From Bugula neritina (lineage: Eukaryota; Bryozoa; Gymnolaemata; Cheilostomatida; Bugulidae), in assembly GCA_964035545.1 (NCBI GenBank), contig OZ037766.1, positions 7,387,722 through 7,451,721 of the forward strand: a stretch of DNA of 64,000 nucleotides, written 5' to 3'. A program made the translations under genes and the position numbers. Shown one piece after another: positions 43,801 through 56,674 of this stretch; positions within the stretch are counted from its first letter, which is position 1; every line of letters starts with the position of its first letter. Under the pieces are notes generated by a model, which was given only the letters and a program-made list of their open reading frames with translations, did not search any database and was not told the DNA's origin.

Positions 43801-46800
43801 TATGTACATAAATGTTCAAACAGATACAATGCCAGCATGTGAGCGTACATCCGTTACAGATTATATTTATGATGCTGAATTTTTACCATGAAAACTTAGA
43901 TAATAGAATTGTATCAAGAGTATCATGGTGTGAATCAAGCTAAAACAAACCAGTTGTAGCAATTTGCACTTGATGGTTTATTAACACTTTGACTAATAAA
44001 TAAATGTTGCTGTGGTAGTCTTGGTGACTGAGAACAACAAATTATGAGCAAAAAGTGTTAAAATCCTACAAACATTACGCCCTGGCCAATGATTGGATTA
44101 GAGCTGATGATGTCATAGGTAACTGTCACTGTTGAGTAAATTGTAATATTGTTGTGTCATCTTGCAAAATATGCCCTGAATATCGCACTCAATGTTTTCT
44201 GCTTGGTTATCTTTGTAGCTATTTACAAGTACGTTTTATATTTCACAAATACGTATGCTACTTTCATAGATAAGTAATTTGCTTTGGATTGATTCAAGTT
44301 CAAATTTTGGCAATTTGTTAGGTGGTGAAGCAATTTGTGGGAAAATATTTATTGTTTTATTGATTGCTTGCAGATTAAAATATTATGAGGCTGAGCCTGA
44401 AATTAATCTGTCACATGAATAGGATTGACTTGTGTACAATAATATAGGTTTAAGTTAATATGGATAAATTAGTGGAAGACAAAACTAAAGCAAAAACAAT
44501 CAGACAAATACTTTTTGTACTTGGTATGCTCTAAACAAAAAATAATTATATAGTTTGTAGCTGTAATCAAAGACCTGTCTTATTAGAATTCCTTTATGTT
44601 GGTTCGGAATGGCAATAAATTCTTGCCAATGCATTTATTGTTTTCTTGCAGCAAATAAATTTACCACAAAAAGAATCAAAGCATATATACAGACTTTTCT
44701 AAGTGGCAAAAAATTACTCTTGGAATTAGTCTAAAGTGAAGGTGCAGACACTTTTGTTTTTTCCTGGTTTGTTGGTAAATAATTTTCTGCTGGGTATATA
44801 ATATAATCTTGCTAAATTAGGTTTTTAAATAATAAAAATGGAATAGCTCAATTAAAATTGAATTAAAATTTTATAAAAAGACAATATGTCTGCTTTATTA
44901 TTTAATTTATTTGTACCCATCTAGGCAAATCAAGTGTCCGTAATTTTCAGCTCACATGACAAAAGAATGTAATTAAACTAAATGGATTAGCTCAGTAAAC
45001 TTGTATTACTGGTGAAAGTAATTAAAATGTTTGACTATAATCCAACCAACTATAAGCGGTAGTCAGATCAACATATTGTACTGGTGATAATTTGCAATAT
45101 TAAAGTCAAATAGTTTACATAAACACAGAAGTACACTCTAAAACGTTCTGTTCTGCGCTTACATGTAAATAAAACGCTTCCTACTATATCTTTTACTTAA
45201 ACAAATCACTCTTTTATTTTATACTTACAAAACTATTTGTTACTGATAAAGATATGAGTTGTTTATAATATTTTAACAGGTACTTTTAGATGAGGTATTA
45301 TTATTTGCTTTATATATAATAATATAAACTGTTTGCCAAAAATGTCTTTCATGTAGAACCAAATAAGTATGTACTTTGCGTTGTGGCGCTTAGGGTTTTG
45401 GAGTATAAAGTATATAACTAGCAGTAAGATTTTAACCAACTAAACACATTCTCCTTTTCGCTATCGGTCTACACTAAAAACTTCGAAACTTCCAATTATT
45501 CAATCTGCAGCTTGAATCTAGAATAAACTAAAAGGAAAATAATTTATGACTTTCAGATGACACTTGAGCAAATTGCTGAATCAGAAATATGATAATGACT
45601 AGGAAACAATTCTGGCAATTAGAAGAATTAAGAGACATTACGTGGGCAGTTAATATTGTTAAGGCATTGTGAAAATCAGCAAACAATAATATATTTGCAT
45701 TGTCATTAAAATAATTGAATAGGTAAAATAATATACTTATGATTATGACGGTGCATAATCCAGGCTAATGTCCAATAAAAAGCAAAAAAATGTTATTTTT
45801 GTACAACATATTCATTATAGGCAACAGTATATTTAAAGACATTATTTTACAATTAAAAATAAAAACTTCAAGTCATGCTGATTCATGGGTCAGTCTATAA
45901 GGAAATAGTAAAGAGACCAATAATTTATAAGCAGGGATCATTAAAACTTCCCTACAGCTGTACAAGCAAACAACACCTTTAATAAGGTTCGTAACACCTG
46001 TGATGTCATACTCTAAATAGTGGAGGCATTTAGTAAATAAACTTTAAATAGGCTTTAAAAGTAATGATTTAGAAAAAGGTAAATTTTTATTTAAAATAGA
46101 TCATTGTACATTAGTAAGAATAGGTACTTGATCACGATTCGGTGTTTTTAAAATTCCGAAGTGGGATCAATTTAAACTGATAGAACTGCCTTACATCATT
46201 TTTTTCTTTTTTATTTTAAATCAGAAGTCGTATTACGTCAAGATAAGCACTAGCCCACTACTCCAAGAATGTGTGAATGTTAGCTATACACACTGCTATG
46301 TTAGCTTGCAATTGTATGACGGTATCACATCCAATAGCTCAGTTTACACTCTTGTCAATGCCATTTAAAAACCATTGCATTATACACAAAAAGTTCTATA
46401 CAGGAAACCCAATTTTAAAAAACAAATCAAAATAAAAAAACTCCACTAAATTTGCATAAAAAATAAGTTTGTTAAAGGAGCAAAATCGGTCACTGCATAA
46501 TATTATGCTCCAAGTAGTGTCCATCCTGAAAGACTTTTATAGATTGTCCTTCATTGAAATTTGGCAAACTTGTACATCATCGATTGACCTTGACTTCTGA
46601 TTACAAAAGATATGAGACTTTAGCCTGTTCACGTGTTAGTGATGCATTCTAGATGGGAGGTGCTGCATATGTCAACTTTTCTTCAGCCCATAAGTAGGCA
46701 TGGCATGCAGTAAAATAAATAAGATCAATCACAAGCACACACATTATATTACAGCTTACTAAATCAGTATATTTTATGTGAAAATAACAATCAAGTAACT

Positions 46801-49800
46801 GAAAACAAGACTATTATATTCTGTAAAAAGTTCAAAGGTCAGTTATTTTCACAACAATTGATTATTAATAATATATAAGAGCAATATCTTACAATAATAA
46901 TATATTACATTAGTTAACTTAGTTAACAAATAATGTATTATAATTAAATTGTCTAAATGGTAAGTTATTGCAATATAATTAAAGCAGTTAATGAAATAAA
47001 ATATAAAATTTGTATTTAATACTCGCAGGGCACAATATTCTATTGCACTATAGAGAATAATATGTATTACGGTATCTAACATTATAATGAGGTTAGATAA
47101 TTAAGCTTAACACGTGATTATCTAAAGACAATTTAAAAAGCCAAACTATTTATCACTTTTTCTATTTAACCGAGTATTCTAAGATTATACATGCTAGTAG
47201 TTTAATTAGCATGAAATAGCGCCAGGTAGATGTTTGCAGGTACTATCTCAATCTAAACCCTGCACCACAACTTCCCTAATCCTTTAAATAATAAGGTCAA
47301 CAGGTGTTTTTTAAACCGTGGCCATAAATAAATGTCTATTTTACTTCTGCTCATACTCAAGACGTTGTAAAACTAATTCCAGGGATTTTATTGAAGAAAT
47401 AAGTGAGTTAAATTTGCATATTAATTTTTATAAATACTTATAATAAAGGCATTCCACAGTTAAGCTCCATAATTTACTTTCTAATAAGGATTGTTGCAAT
47501 ACTGCAAGATATTATAATTATTGTAGGCATTGTTCCTATTTCTAAAATACTGACTTTTCATTAATTTTATCATTTATCAGTTTAATAATTGCAGCTTTCA
47601 CTGCATAATTAATGTAAGCTTGACTACTATTTACTATCAGAATTATCATAAATTAAGAACTTACGTTTTAAAACATAAAGACTTACAGATTTTAAACTAA
47701 AAAGTTGTCAAAAACCTTTGTTCCCTGTGCTATGGTGGGTTGAAACTTTTGTAGCATTATATTACTCAGCTGATAGCTATTACTATTAACTACAGAAATT
47801 TTGCGGATGTAAAAATCTACTCACATATTGTTTGTTTAATTTCAACAGTTTGCTTGCATGCATCACAATAATTACATAAATCTTTTGTTAGCAGAGCCCC
47901 ACTATTTCCTTAGTGGCTGCTTTTATAACTTTAATTTTTAATCCTTTAAAAACTTTTTCAGCTAGATGTTTAATTACTTGTTATTTAAAATATGCAAGAG
48001 ACTTTACTGAGGTACTTCCTAATATTATCACAGTTAATAACCAGTCAATTAAAACTACTTTAGTTATTGCATATTAACCTTGTCGTCATAATCTATTCAT
48101 TTTTATCACAAGAACAGGTATAGCTGTCAAGAAGAGTTTTAAAACCCTTATTTAAAAGGTTGGTTGTTTAAATAAGATTAGACATGTAATTAAAAAGTTA
48201 ACCACGAGTACCAAGAGCTCTAATAGTTGGTGTTTTTTACTACGTCTGTGTCTGAAGATTTTAGTTTCCCAGAAAAGGTAAATTTTTGTGGGTTAAAAAG
48301 TTGTTTTTATTCATTTTAGCTCTAGCTCAAACTTTCAGTTCCACATAAACATTAATATTTAATATCCTTCTATATTTCTGAAAAAGTATTATGTATATTA
48401 ACAGTAAGCTAGTTATTAATATTATATCAATGTATTCATTTGTAGCTAAAGTAAGAACAAAATATACTTTAAGCTCATTGCATATAAGTATAGAAAGAAA
48501 GCTTTTAAGATTATCGAAAGGTCAATGTTTAAACAATCTTTCAAACTAAAATTGTTTTGCAAAGAAACGAAATTGGCTATAATAAAATTATTAACTTTTC
48601 ATGTAAATCTAAACTAAATAATAGGAAAATTTGTACGCTGTATGATTATTAGATTGAAAAGTTGATTCCCTCAATAAATATATTTTAATGTAAAAGAATG
48701 GTTTACATAAAAGCTAACATTAATTCAACATATTTTAAGATAAAATAAAATTTTTACGATATCTGGTGTAGTTCAGCATTTCCAAACTATTCATCACATC
48801 TCACAGCAATATTTATGTTAAAACAGTCATGCTTTCTGAGCCTGTGTAAATACAGGATCTTCTGTGACCAGATTGAGGTAGGAGTAGAGAACAAACGAGT
48901 TCTATTTTTACCCAGAAAAAGATGTTCCTTGCCAACACCAAACTAGCCCACCATCAGCTTTTTGGACGCTGTGTCATTCAGAAATTTCTATTCCACTTCA
49001 ACTTACATCATGGCTATAGTGTACATTAATGTAACTGTGAGAGTACAATTAATGATAGGAAGTGTGAGAAAAATGCTAAGTTTTACATCATTTACTTTAT
49101 AATTATGTTCATTAAATAATGTTTGAGTATTGGTCCCTAGTGTATTAAAAATTTCAATAGTTTTCATAGCTTAAAATTTAAAAAATATTTTAAAGCGGTT
49201 TGATTTTGTACAAGCAATAGAATGGTGTGACGATTTAACAGAGTTTGTAAACCCATGGCTGGTATCATTTCTGTTATGCGGTACTAATATTTTAAAACTA
49301 TTGCATTCATATGTAATTATAACAATGTTATGGGACTTTAAAGCATTAGCATATCATAATAATAATGAGCAATGCTGTCCAGGCCACAACACTACTGTGA
49401 ATTATGAGTATCAAAACCAATAAATATATAATAGACAGTCTACACTCAATTTATGTTATAATTTATACTTTAAAAAGCATCAAAATGCATTTAAATACTA
49501 CGTTTGTCAGTTGGACTGCATTGAATAATGTGTATTATGAACATAACTTATGTTAGAAACCGTCTTACGGAAGCTTCAAGGTCAGTCAGTAGTCACTTTC
49601 GACAGATTTTTGAGCTGCTAACAAAATCAAGTTGCCAAGTGCATAATTATTAATCACCTGATATCAAGTTTATTCTCTATTCTTGGGTTTGCTCAGTGAA
49701 CCAAATAGTCTAAAACATTGTCAGTTGGTTACTTATAGTCATCCATAGCTTGCAAGGTCAGCCAGTGTATTTCCATATATATCTGGCAGCACCATTGGTT

Positions 49801-52457
49801 TAAAATTAGTTATCAAGGATGTTAGAGCCTATAATATGGATAGATGGCAATCTGAAGGCTAGCACGCAGCAGTTCATAAACTATTATTAGGCACATTATT
49901 GATATTATAAACTGGACCCTTTTCATTAAAATTTAATAAATTTTTTTTAATAAATCAGAGAATCTTGCGCATCAGGGTAAAAATAGCTCTTAGTAAACAA
50001 TGATCCAGCCTGGCTAAGCTTATAGTACAATACACTGCTCATCCAAGGGTCTAAACCCAACTTTTAGCGTGTTAACTTTTTAGTACTATTTTGTTATTTC
50101 AATTAATCTTGTTATGTATTACTGTGCCAACTATTTAAAATAAATGGTTTTTGATATCACATCTTTCAGTGATGATATGCTGTAAAAAAATTATTCACCA
50201 TTTGGGTTTAGATATTTTTGAATTATGCATTTTATTTGTTGCAAGTTCAGCAACAACTTATTTTGAGCACATTAGTTAGAACACTTTGAATCCAGGGCCG
50301 TGGTTGCTGGCCCAAGTGTTTGCATTGTATTACATGAAAAATAAAATACCAGTTGTCAAAAGGGAATAAAACTGAATCATTACTAGAGATCAGTTCTGGT
50401 AGCTTGAGGGGGGTTGAAACTGCTGCACATGTTCTCATTATCATAATAAAAATAGAAGCTGGCAGTTCTATGCATGTTTTAATTTTCTATTTAGTATTTC
50501 CCTGTTCAGCGAAACGTGTTTTAAATAGGTATAGGATTGTAGTAACTAGGTTATTAATAGACTGGCCATACTAAATGCTGAGTCGTTCTCAAACTTAGTT
50601 GGTCAAAAATGTTGCGTCACTTGCTTAGCTCACAACCTTGTTTTAAGGTTCACTAGAGGCCATACGAAACTTTTAAAAGTTGCCAAGACTCAACGGAATT
50701 GCCAATTTGCTACCTACTGGTATCCCTTTTTAGCTGCGGCTGCTACCGTTATTAATGCGTTCCCATAGCTCTATCTCCCTAAAGCTGTATACTTGAAAGC
50801 AATGTCAGCATCAGCGAATAGAATGCTTCCTTCATCCAACTACACATGTCATTTGAGACGATATACTTTCACCAAATGTTATAAAACTTCAAATTCTAAG
50901 CAAAAAGCTCTCTATTCATCACTATGAAACAAGGATGTAAGAAAGTATTAAGTTTTAATCTCAACTGCATGTGGCCAACATATTTAGACAGAGACTAATT
51001 GCTTCTTGGCTAAGTTTGCACAAAAGTGCATTGCACTCAGGAAAACTTTAATTTCACACCGTCTTTGATTCAATATAAATTTCAAATATGGTTGACAGTC
51101 AATTTCTACTGCAGCACATGTAAACCCCAAATCAGTGGGAAAGTAACCTATCTAAACAAATGGTAAAAAATTTACTCCATGACTGCAAACAGCATCAAGC
51201 CAACAGAATGGTGTATTTCATTTATTGACATAAAAAAACATTTGAGAGATTTTATAACATTTGGTGGGTTGTAGTAGCCTTTTAGTATTATTAGTATTAT
51301 ATCATTTTGTAGTACTGTACAGGCTTAAATTTACTGTGCCCAAAAGCAAGCAGAATGCCATATTTTCAAAATCAATATGAATTGATATTTGACTTAAAAG
51401 CATTTATTTTGAGAGACATATTTTTTAAATTAACTTGATCTAAAAACACAATTTAAGCAAGCAAGCAAGGTTTTCCTCTAAAAAAATAGCAACCAGCAAT
51501 GACTACTATTCTTAAATTAGCACTGTCTGGCCACTGTCGGGTATTGATGCATACTAATAGTGTAATAATTACCTGTAATTTATAAGGATTATTAGCAAAT
51601 TATTTATGTACATTGCATAGGGCATTAAAATTGGTATTATTAAATACCTGTTGAACGTGTTGAACATTTATTCATCCTTTTCTAAGTAGGGAAATATAAT
51701 AAATAAAAGTTAAGGAGTGCAATGTCTACAGGAAACAAACATAATTAATGGTGAAATTTGATTGGGAGATTTTTCAATAGCTTTGTTATTTATGTAATAA
51801 AAATATGTTTCAATGATAGAAAATATTTCACATGTGACTATTTGAGCAATACAACAAACTAGTTAGTTCATTTCATTGATAATAAGTTATAAGACAACAG
51901 AGGGGAAATGCATTTCATTGGACTAATCTATTATCATCATTGAAAATTGAATGTACATATAAATTTTATTGTCACCTTACTATAAAATAGATCTTAGGCT
52001 ATCGTAGTTTTAGGTAAATTTTCAAATACAACATACAATAGAGTTACACATGATGTTGCTGCAAAGAAAGTAGCTCTCCATAAACTTATATTTTTCACAG
52101 ACACAATTTTATCGGCTTTTAATTTATTTTAATAATTTTAATAAACTATATTAGATTCTAAAACCTCCTTTGTAAAGTTGACAGTCTACCCCTCCCACAG
52201 CTACATTCACAACAAAGTTTAATTATTAAATACGAAACTGCCAAATTAGCCTTGACAAAACTAAAATTAGCCTTCATGTTATTTTTCAAAGTTTGCAGTG
52301 GAAGCAATGAGACAGGGCTAATAATAAAACAGAACAATGACTTGTCGATTCGGCAGAATCATTATAAATGTCCTACTTAGTAGGCTACCTTGAAATCATA
52401 CTTATGAGCTAATTTTAGAAACCAGCTGATTTTGTAACAGGACTGCTGTTACTTTAC
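40896..52457. other. long gene-poor AT-rich stretch
   Basis: No gene, RNA or complete transposon that I can support. Open frames are short and hydrophobic. A patch at 48830-48960 reads through FCDQIEVGVENKRVLFLPRK on the plus strand without splice support. Confidence 0.4.
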
Positions 52458-52501
52458 CACAGACTACTCCTCCCACTAGCATTGCCTCTGGTGTCGGAAA
52501 C
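52458..52501 (-). other. candidate short exon
   Basis: On the minus strand an acceptor (GCATTATTCAG) and a donor (TGTG|GTAAAG) bracket 44 nt that are open in two frames, one reading FPTPEAMLVGGVVC. The G+C is higher than the surroundings. No partner is proven. Confidence 0.2.
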
Positions 52502-53423
52502 CTGAATAATGCTCTCCACACATTCATCTTTTGTACCATGCATTGCAGTTCACGATGAACTCAACATGAACATTCGCATAATAATTACGCATTGCAGTAT
52601 AATTAGAATCTAATAATTAAAATATTGTATGCCTACGCCAAAACAAGTTCCTTTTAACGGAGTAAGTCTGGATATTAACAAAATTAAAAACTACAATTAC
52701 TTTACTAAAGGTTGAAATGAATAGCTAATAGCTTATAGAATATATAATCAGTCATCAAAGATAAAATGTAAATTCAACCAAAGATATTTTACAGGTATTT
52801 AAAAGCATTTAATATCATAAGTTATGGTGTCTAATGCCATCATCCAGCAGTCAAATTCAGCCACTCAGTGGCCAGAATGCGGTCTGAATAAATGAATCAT
52901 TTTATAAGAACATACTGATTGGTGCATAAAAATTTGTCACTTCGTCTGGATTAGCCAAGTTAATTAGCAACTTGTAATATGCTAGATGATACCTTTAACT
53001 TGTCATTTGCTACACACAACTATGCAATGCTTTCAAAATACTTCATATTTTTAATAACTATGCAATAAATCTACTTAAGACTTGAAAAAATGAAATATAC
53101 AATATTATAAGCATTATATACAAAGAATGCACCATAGGATTAGGTTTTTATCAGACATGACTAACTGTTTTTTCTAACAAAATTTCAATTATTGCTTGTA
53201 AAATTGTTCTTCAATTTAATTAACAAATGGAGAGGTGTTGCATGAATAGCATGCATTGCAAGCACGGGTGCACAGTGAATTAGCAAAGGAAAACCAAGGA
53301 AAATGCACCTATACTAACAAGGGCTATAAGTTTACCATATTCTTTGTCAGGCAACCAGAAACTTGACAGCATATACTTTTTCCTTATAATTAGAAATATA
53401 GTTATAAATAATTGGAAATATAT

Positions 53424-53886
53424 GTTAGTGTATATATGCATGCTACAAAGCCTACCTGTTAGTGTATATTATATGCATGCTACAAAGCCTACCTGTTAGT
53501 GTATATATGCATGCTACAAAGCCTACCTGTTAGTGTATATATGCATGCTACAAAACCTACCTGTTAGTGTATATTATATGCATGCTACAAAGCCTACCTG
53601 TTAGTGTATATATGCATGCTACAAAGCCTACCTGTTAGTGTATATATGCATGCTACATAGCCTACCTGTTAGTGTATATATGCATGCTACAAAACCTACC
53701 TGTTAGTGTATATTATATGCATGCTACAAAGCCTACCTGTTAGTGTATATATGCATGCTACAAAGCCTACCTGTTAGTGTATATATGCATGCTACAAAGC
53801 CTACCTGTTAGTGTATATATGCATGCTACAAAGCCTACCTGTTAGTGTATATATGCATGCTACATAGCCTACCTGCATGCTACAAG
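53424..53886. repeat. minisatellite: 13 units of 34 or 37 bp
   Basis: The unit reads gttagtgtatatatgcatgc followed by tacaaagcctacct. Units start at 53424, 53458, 53495, 53529, 53563, 53600, 53634, 53668, 53702, 53739, 53773, 53807 and 53841, and a 12-bp partial copy ends at 53886. Units 2, 5 and 9 are 37 bp owing to three extra bases in the TA tract. Units 4 and 8 carry aaaacc, and units 7 and 13 carry catagcc. The order of variants shows block duplication (an aaaacc unit then a 37-bp unit, twice). Each 34-bp unit holds 16 bp of strict purine-pyrimidine alternation ending in the palindrome gcatgc. Confidence 0.97.
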
Positions 53887-54369
53887 TAGGTGGAAAAATC
53901 GGCAGGTGCAAGCGGGTGGCAGGTTGGTGAAGCGCCAGTCTGTAGGAGGGGCAACATTGGCAGGTATCAGCTCAGTGCTATCAAATGAATGAATCTGGAA
54001 ACAAAACTTGGCACAGCTAGAGTTTTATTCATTGGGAACAAACAAGCACAAGTGTTGCTATAGGACATAATCTGGAAAACTTTGACTAGCAGCCGGGCTG
54101 GTGAGCAAATTTCTAGGAAAAACTCAAAGACAGTGACCAGTAAGACCAACTATAATGATTGTAAGTAAATAGAATTTGGTTAAACAGGAAGAATAAGTAT
54201 TTCAGCTATAAAAATCATTCACGATGAAAATTTAACTAATCTATGTTCTTATTTCTTCATTAAATCAAGTTTATTTGCAATAATTAAAAAGTGAGGCTAT
54301 AGATTGTTTGATTACAATGTAGGACAAGCTGGAATATATCATACATAAGAAGGGGCTGTGCAATGGGGC

Positions 54370-54515
54370 GAGTAGGTTCACTGTAGTGGGTAGAGAAGTT
54401 GAACTACCAGATGACATTAATTCTAGGTCAGTAGATCAAACCATAGAAGTGCCATTGGTATTGTCAGGAGAACATCTGGTCATATGTAGTCCCATGTCGT
54501 AATAAAACAGCCCTC
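54370..54515 (+). mobile_element. second, more degenerate SINE copy
   Basis: The tail starting gccattggtattgtcaggag at 54451 aligns with the tail of the SINE at 15939 (shared gccattggt, then matching ctggtcat/ccagtcat and tcc-atgtcg blocks). The head retains a degenerate A-box region (gtagtgggtagagaag) and a mutated B box (ggtcagtagatcaaacc). The ends are approximate. Confidence 0.55.
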
Positions 54516-55534
54516 AACCTGTTGCCAGCAATGTTCAAGTCAAAGTTTTATAACCAGTCTAAAATCCCTAAAGAACTTTGTAACTTGAATGAGCATTGGT
54601 TTTGTGGAAGAACCATCACACAGCTAATTGCTTTTAATATTGTTTATGTTTACAAATGTTTCCAAATTGTTAGGTATTTAATAAGCAGATAATGTTTCAG
54701 TTGAAGAAGGTAAGTGAAGATGTACAGTAAAGCACACATGTGCACTCCATTGTTATGGTAATTAGATCAACACCACCGCAACACATTCATTTCAATCATT
54801 CATTTTAATTATCAATCATTTAAAATACCTTCATTTCAAGAGGAAATTTTCTTAAAACTGAGTAACATTTTGGCTTGAATTCAACTTTGATGTATCGGTA
54901 GCTAGTGCTATGAATAATGAAAGTTATAAAAACATAATATCTTGTTAGAGCGTTAGAAGAGCAAGGTCAGGGCGAGAGGTTGCGGCTATAAGCATTAAAC
55001 TACCATTTCTGAGTAAATTGATAAGCTGTGGAACTGAAGTTGCTAGTGTCAACAGCCACCCTGGCATTCACAAGTGAATTTCACAAAAGCTAATGCTAAA
55101 ATAAATATATAGAAAGTACTTTATAAAGACTAGAAGCCTTGATTAATATTGCATAATAATAATTTACTATGGGCAGATGTGAAAAATTACTTAATTATGT
55201 ACTTCTATACAAACAGTCAAATTTGTGAATTTGTAAAAAAAAATTTCTGAAAGAATGTTTAGTTTATTTTGATAAGCTGAAATGTCCTGATTGTCATAGT
55301 TTCAACATATTTTACTTTAGAAAGTGGCAACCATCTTAAGGGTAATGTGTTTATTAAATGACTCAACTAGCACAGTAATAGGATACAAGTGCACCGATAT
55401 TTCAATTGATGAAATATTTGCTGAAATAAGTAATCAACACACATTAAAAGGCAGACTAAACCCATGTTTTATAATAGTGTTTACTGTTTGCTTTCACAAC
55501 AAGTAATGCCACGCACACAGCTAAGTACAGTTAC

Positions 55535-55584
55535 CTGCTCAGGAAATGCATATTGTTTCACTCGTCTCCGGAATGTTGATTCAA
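55535..55584 (-). other. candidate internal coding exon
   Basis: On the minus strand an acceptor (GTTTTTAG) and a donor (CAG|GTAACT) bracket 50 nt. In the one open frame (2 nt, then 16 codons) it reads ESTFRRRVKQYAFPEQ, plausible protein sequence of higher G+C than its surroundings. I recognise no family. It could belong to the same unplaced minus-strand gene as the exon-like piece at 52458-52501. Confidence 0.28.
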
Positions 55585-56621
55585 CTAAAAACAAAAGTTC
55601 AGAGTATGTAGTTGGCTAATGTTACCTAAAACATCTTCAGGAAAAATTTAGTGTCCTTCCAGAAATTCTCTGGTTAGACGTTTCCCTTGACCTTTGCTAC
55701 CCTTTTGCAGTTAACAAACACATATTATGACCTGAGAAAACATTACTACATAATGTGCATAGATTTGCATGTGTTAATATAGTACAGTTGTTGAGGGCCT
55801 TTGGAACTAAATTCCACAGTTAGAATGAAAAGTATTTTACTTTGAATTGCATAAAAATAACATCAAACATAGCAACCAGACAGCATAAACAGTCATACAA
55901 GATTCTTTTAGATTACACAACAACATTGTTTCTAAATGCGTAAAACTTAGATGTTGAAGCCTGCGTTCTACTTACATATATTTCTAAAAAATGAAAAGAT
56001 ATTGACAGGACAATTCTTGTGACAATTATCCAGCATTTCATAAGAGCCTCTTTCACTAACAACTATGTAACTGTATCCCTTTTATTAAATTATGTAATGT
56101 AATTATTTATTAAATTATGGTGTAATCATGGGTTCGGCTTATATTTGTGTACATGCAAGTTTACCTTCATTTTATAAAACCAGCCAATTTCATATTTTCC
56201 TTATCATATCTTTTCAATTAGTGTCTGGGAAAAGTTTACAAAGAAGTTTTCAAAAGTGTGTGAACATGTATGAATAAGGTTTCACAGCATATTAAAATAT
56301 GTTCCATCGTCTGCAATAGACTAAAAAATAGCTTTTGGAATGTATTGCTTTTTGCTGCATAAATTATTATAGTCAGTTACCAAGATTTCATTGATTATTT
56401 TTTACACTTTTCTGGGAAAGTTGAGACAAATTTATTTGTCTGAGTCACCTACTACCTGAAGATGGCTCAATAAGGGATTAAAATATCAGTTAGCACCCAA
56501 TTAAGACTAGGTAATGTAAAAACAAATGCACTGCAGTTTTTTTGCTTCCGTCAGGAGCTGAATTTTTACAGAGAGTAGGAATTTGTCATGCTGAGGTGTA
56601 TTAGTGAGGAACAAAGCTACT
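55585..56621. other. non-coding AT-rich DNA
   Basis: Nothing supported. Confidence 0.4.
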
Positions 56622-56674
56622 GTGGTCAAGTACACCCTGTCACAATTAATGACTAGCTTGCTCTACTTGACCAC
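56622..56674. repeat. inverted repeat, 11-bp arms
   Basis: gtggtcaagta (56622-56632) and tacttgaccac (56664-56674) are exact complements separated by 31 bp. It could form a hairpin or be a remnant of a small transposon. Confidence 0.6.

Noticed and set aside
53424-53886. A CRISPR array
   Set aside because: Units are contiguous 34/37-bp repeats with no unique spacers, in a eukaryotic context. It is a minisatellite.
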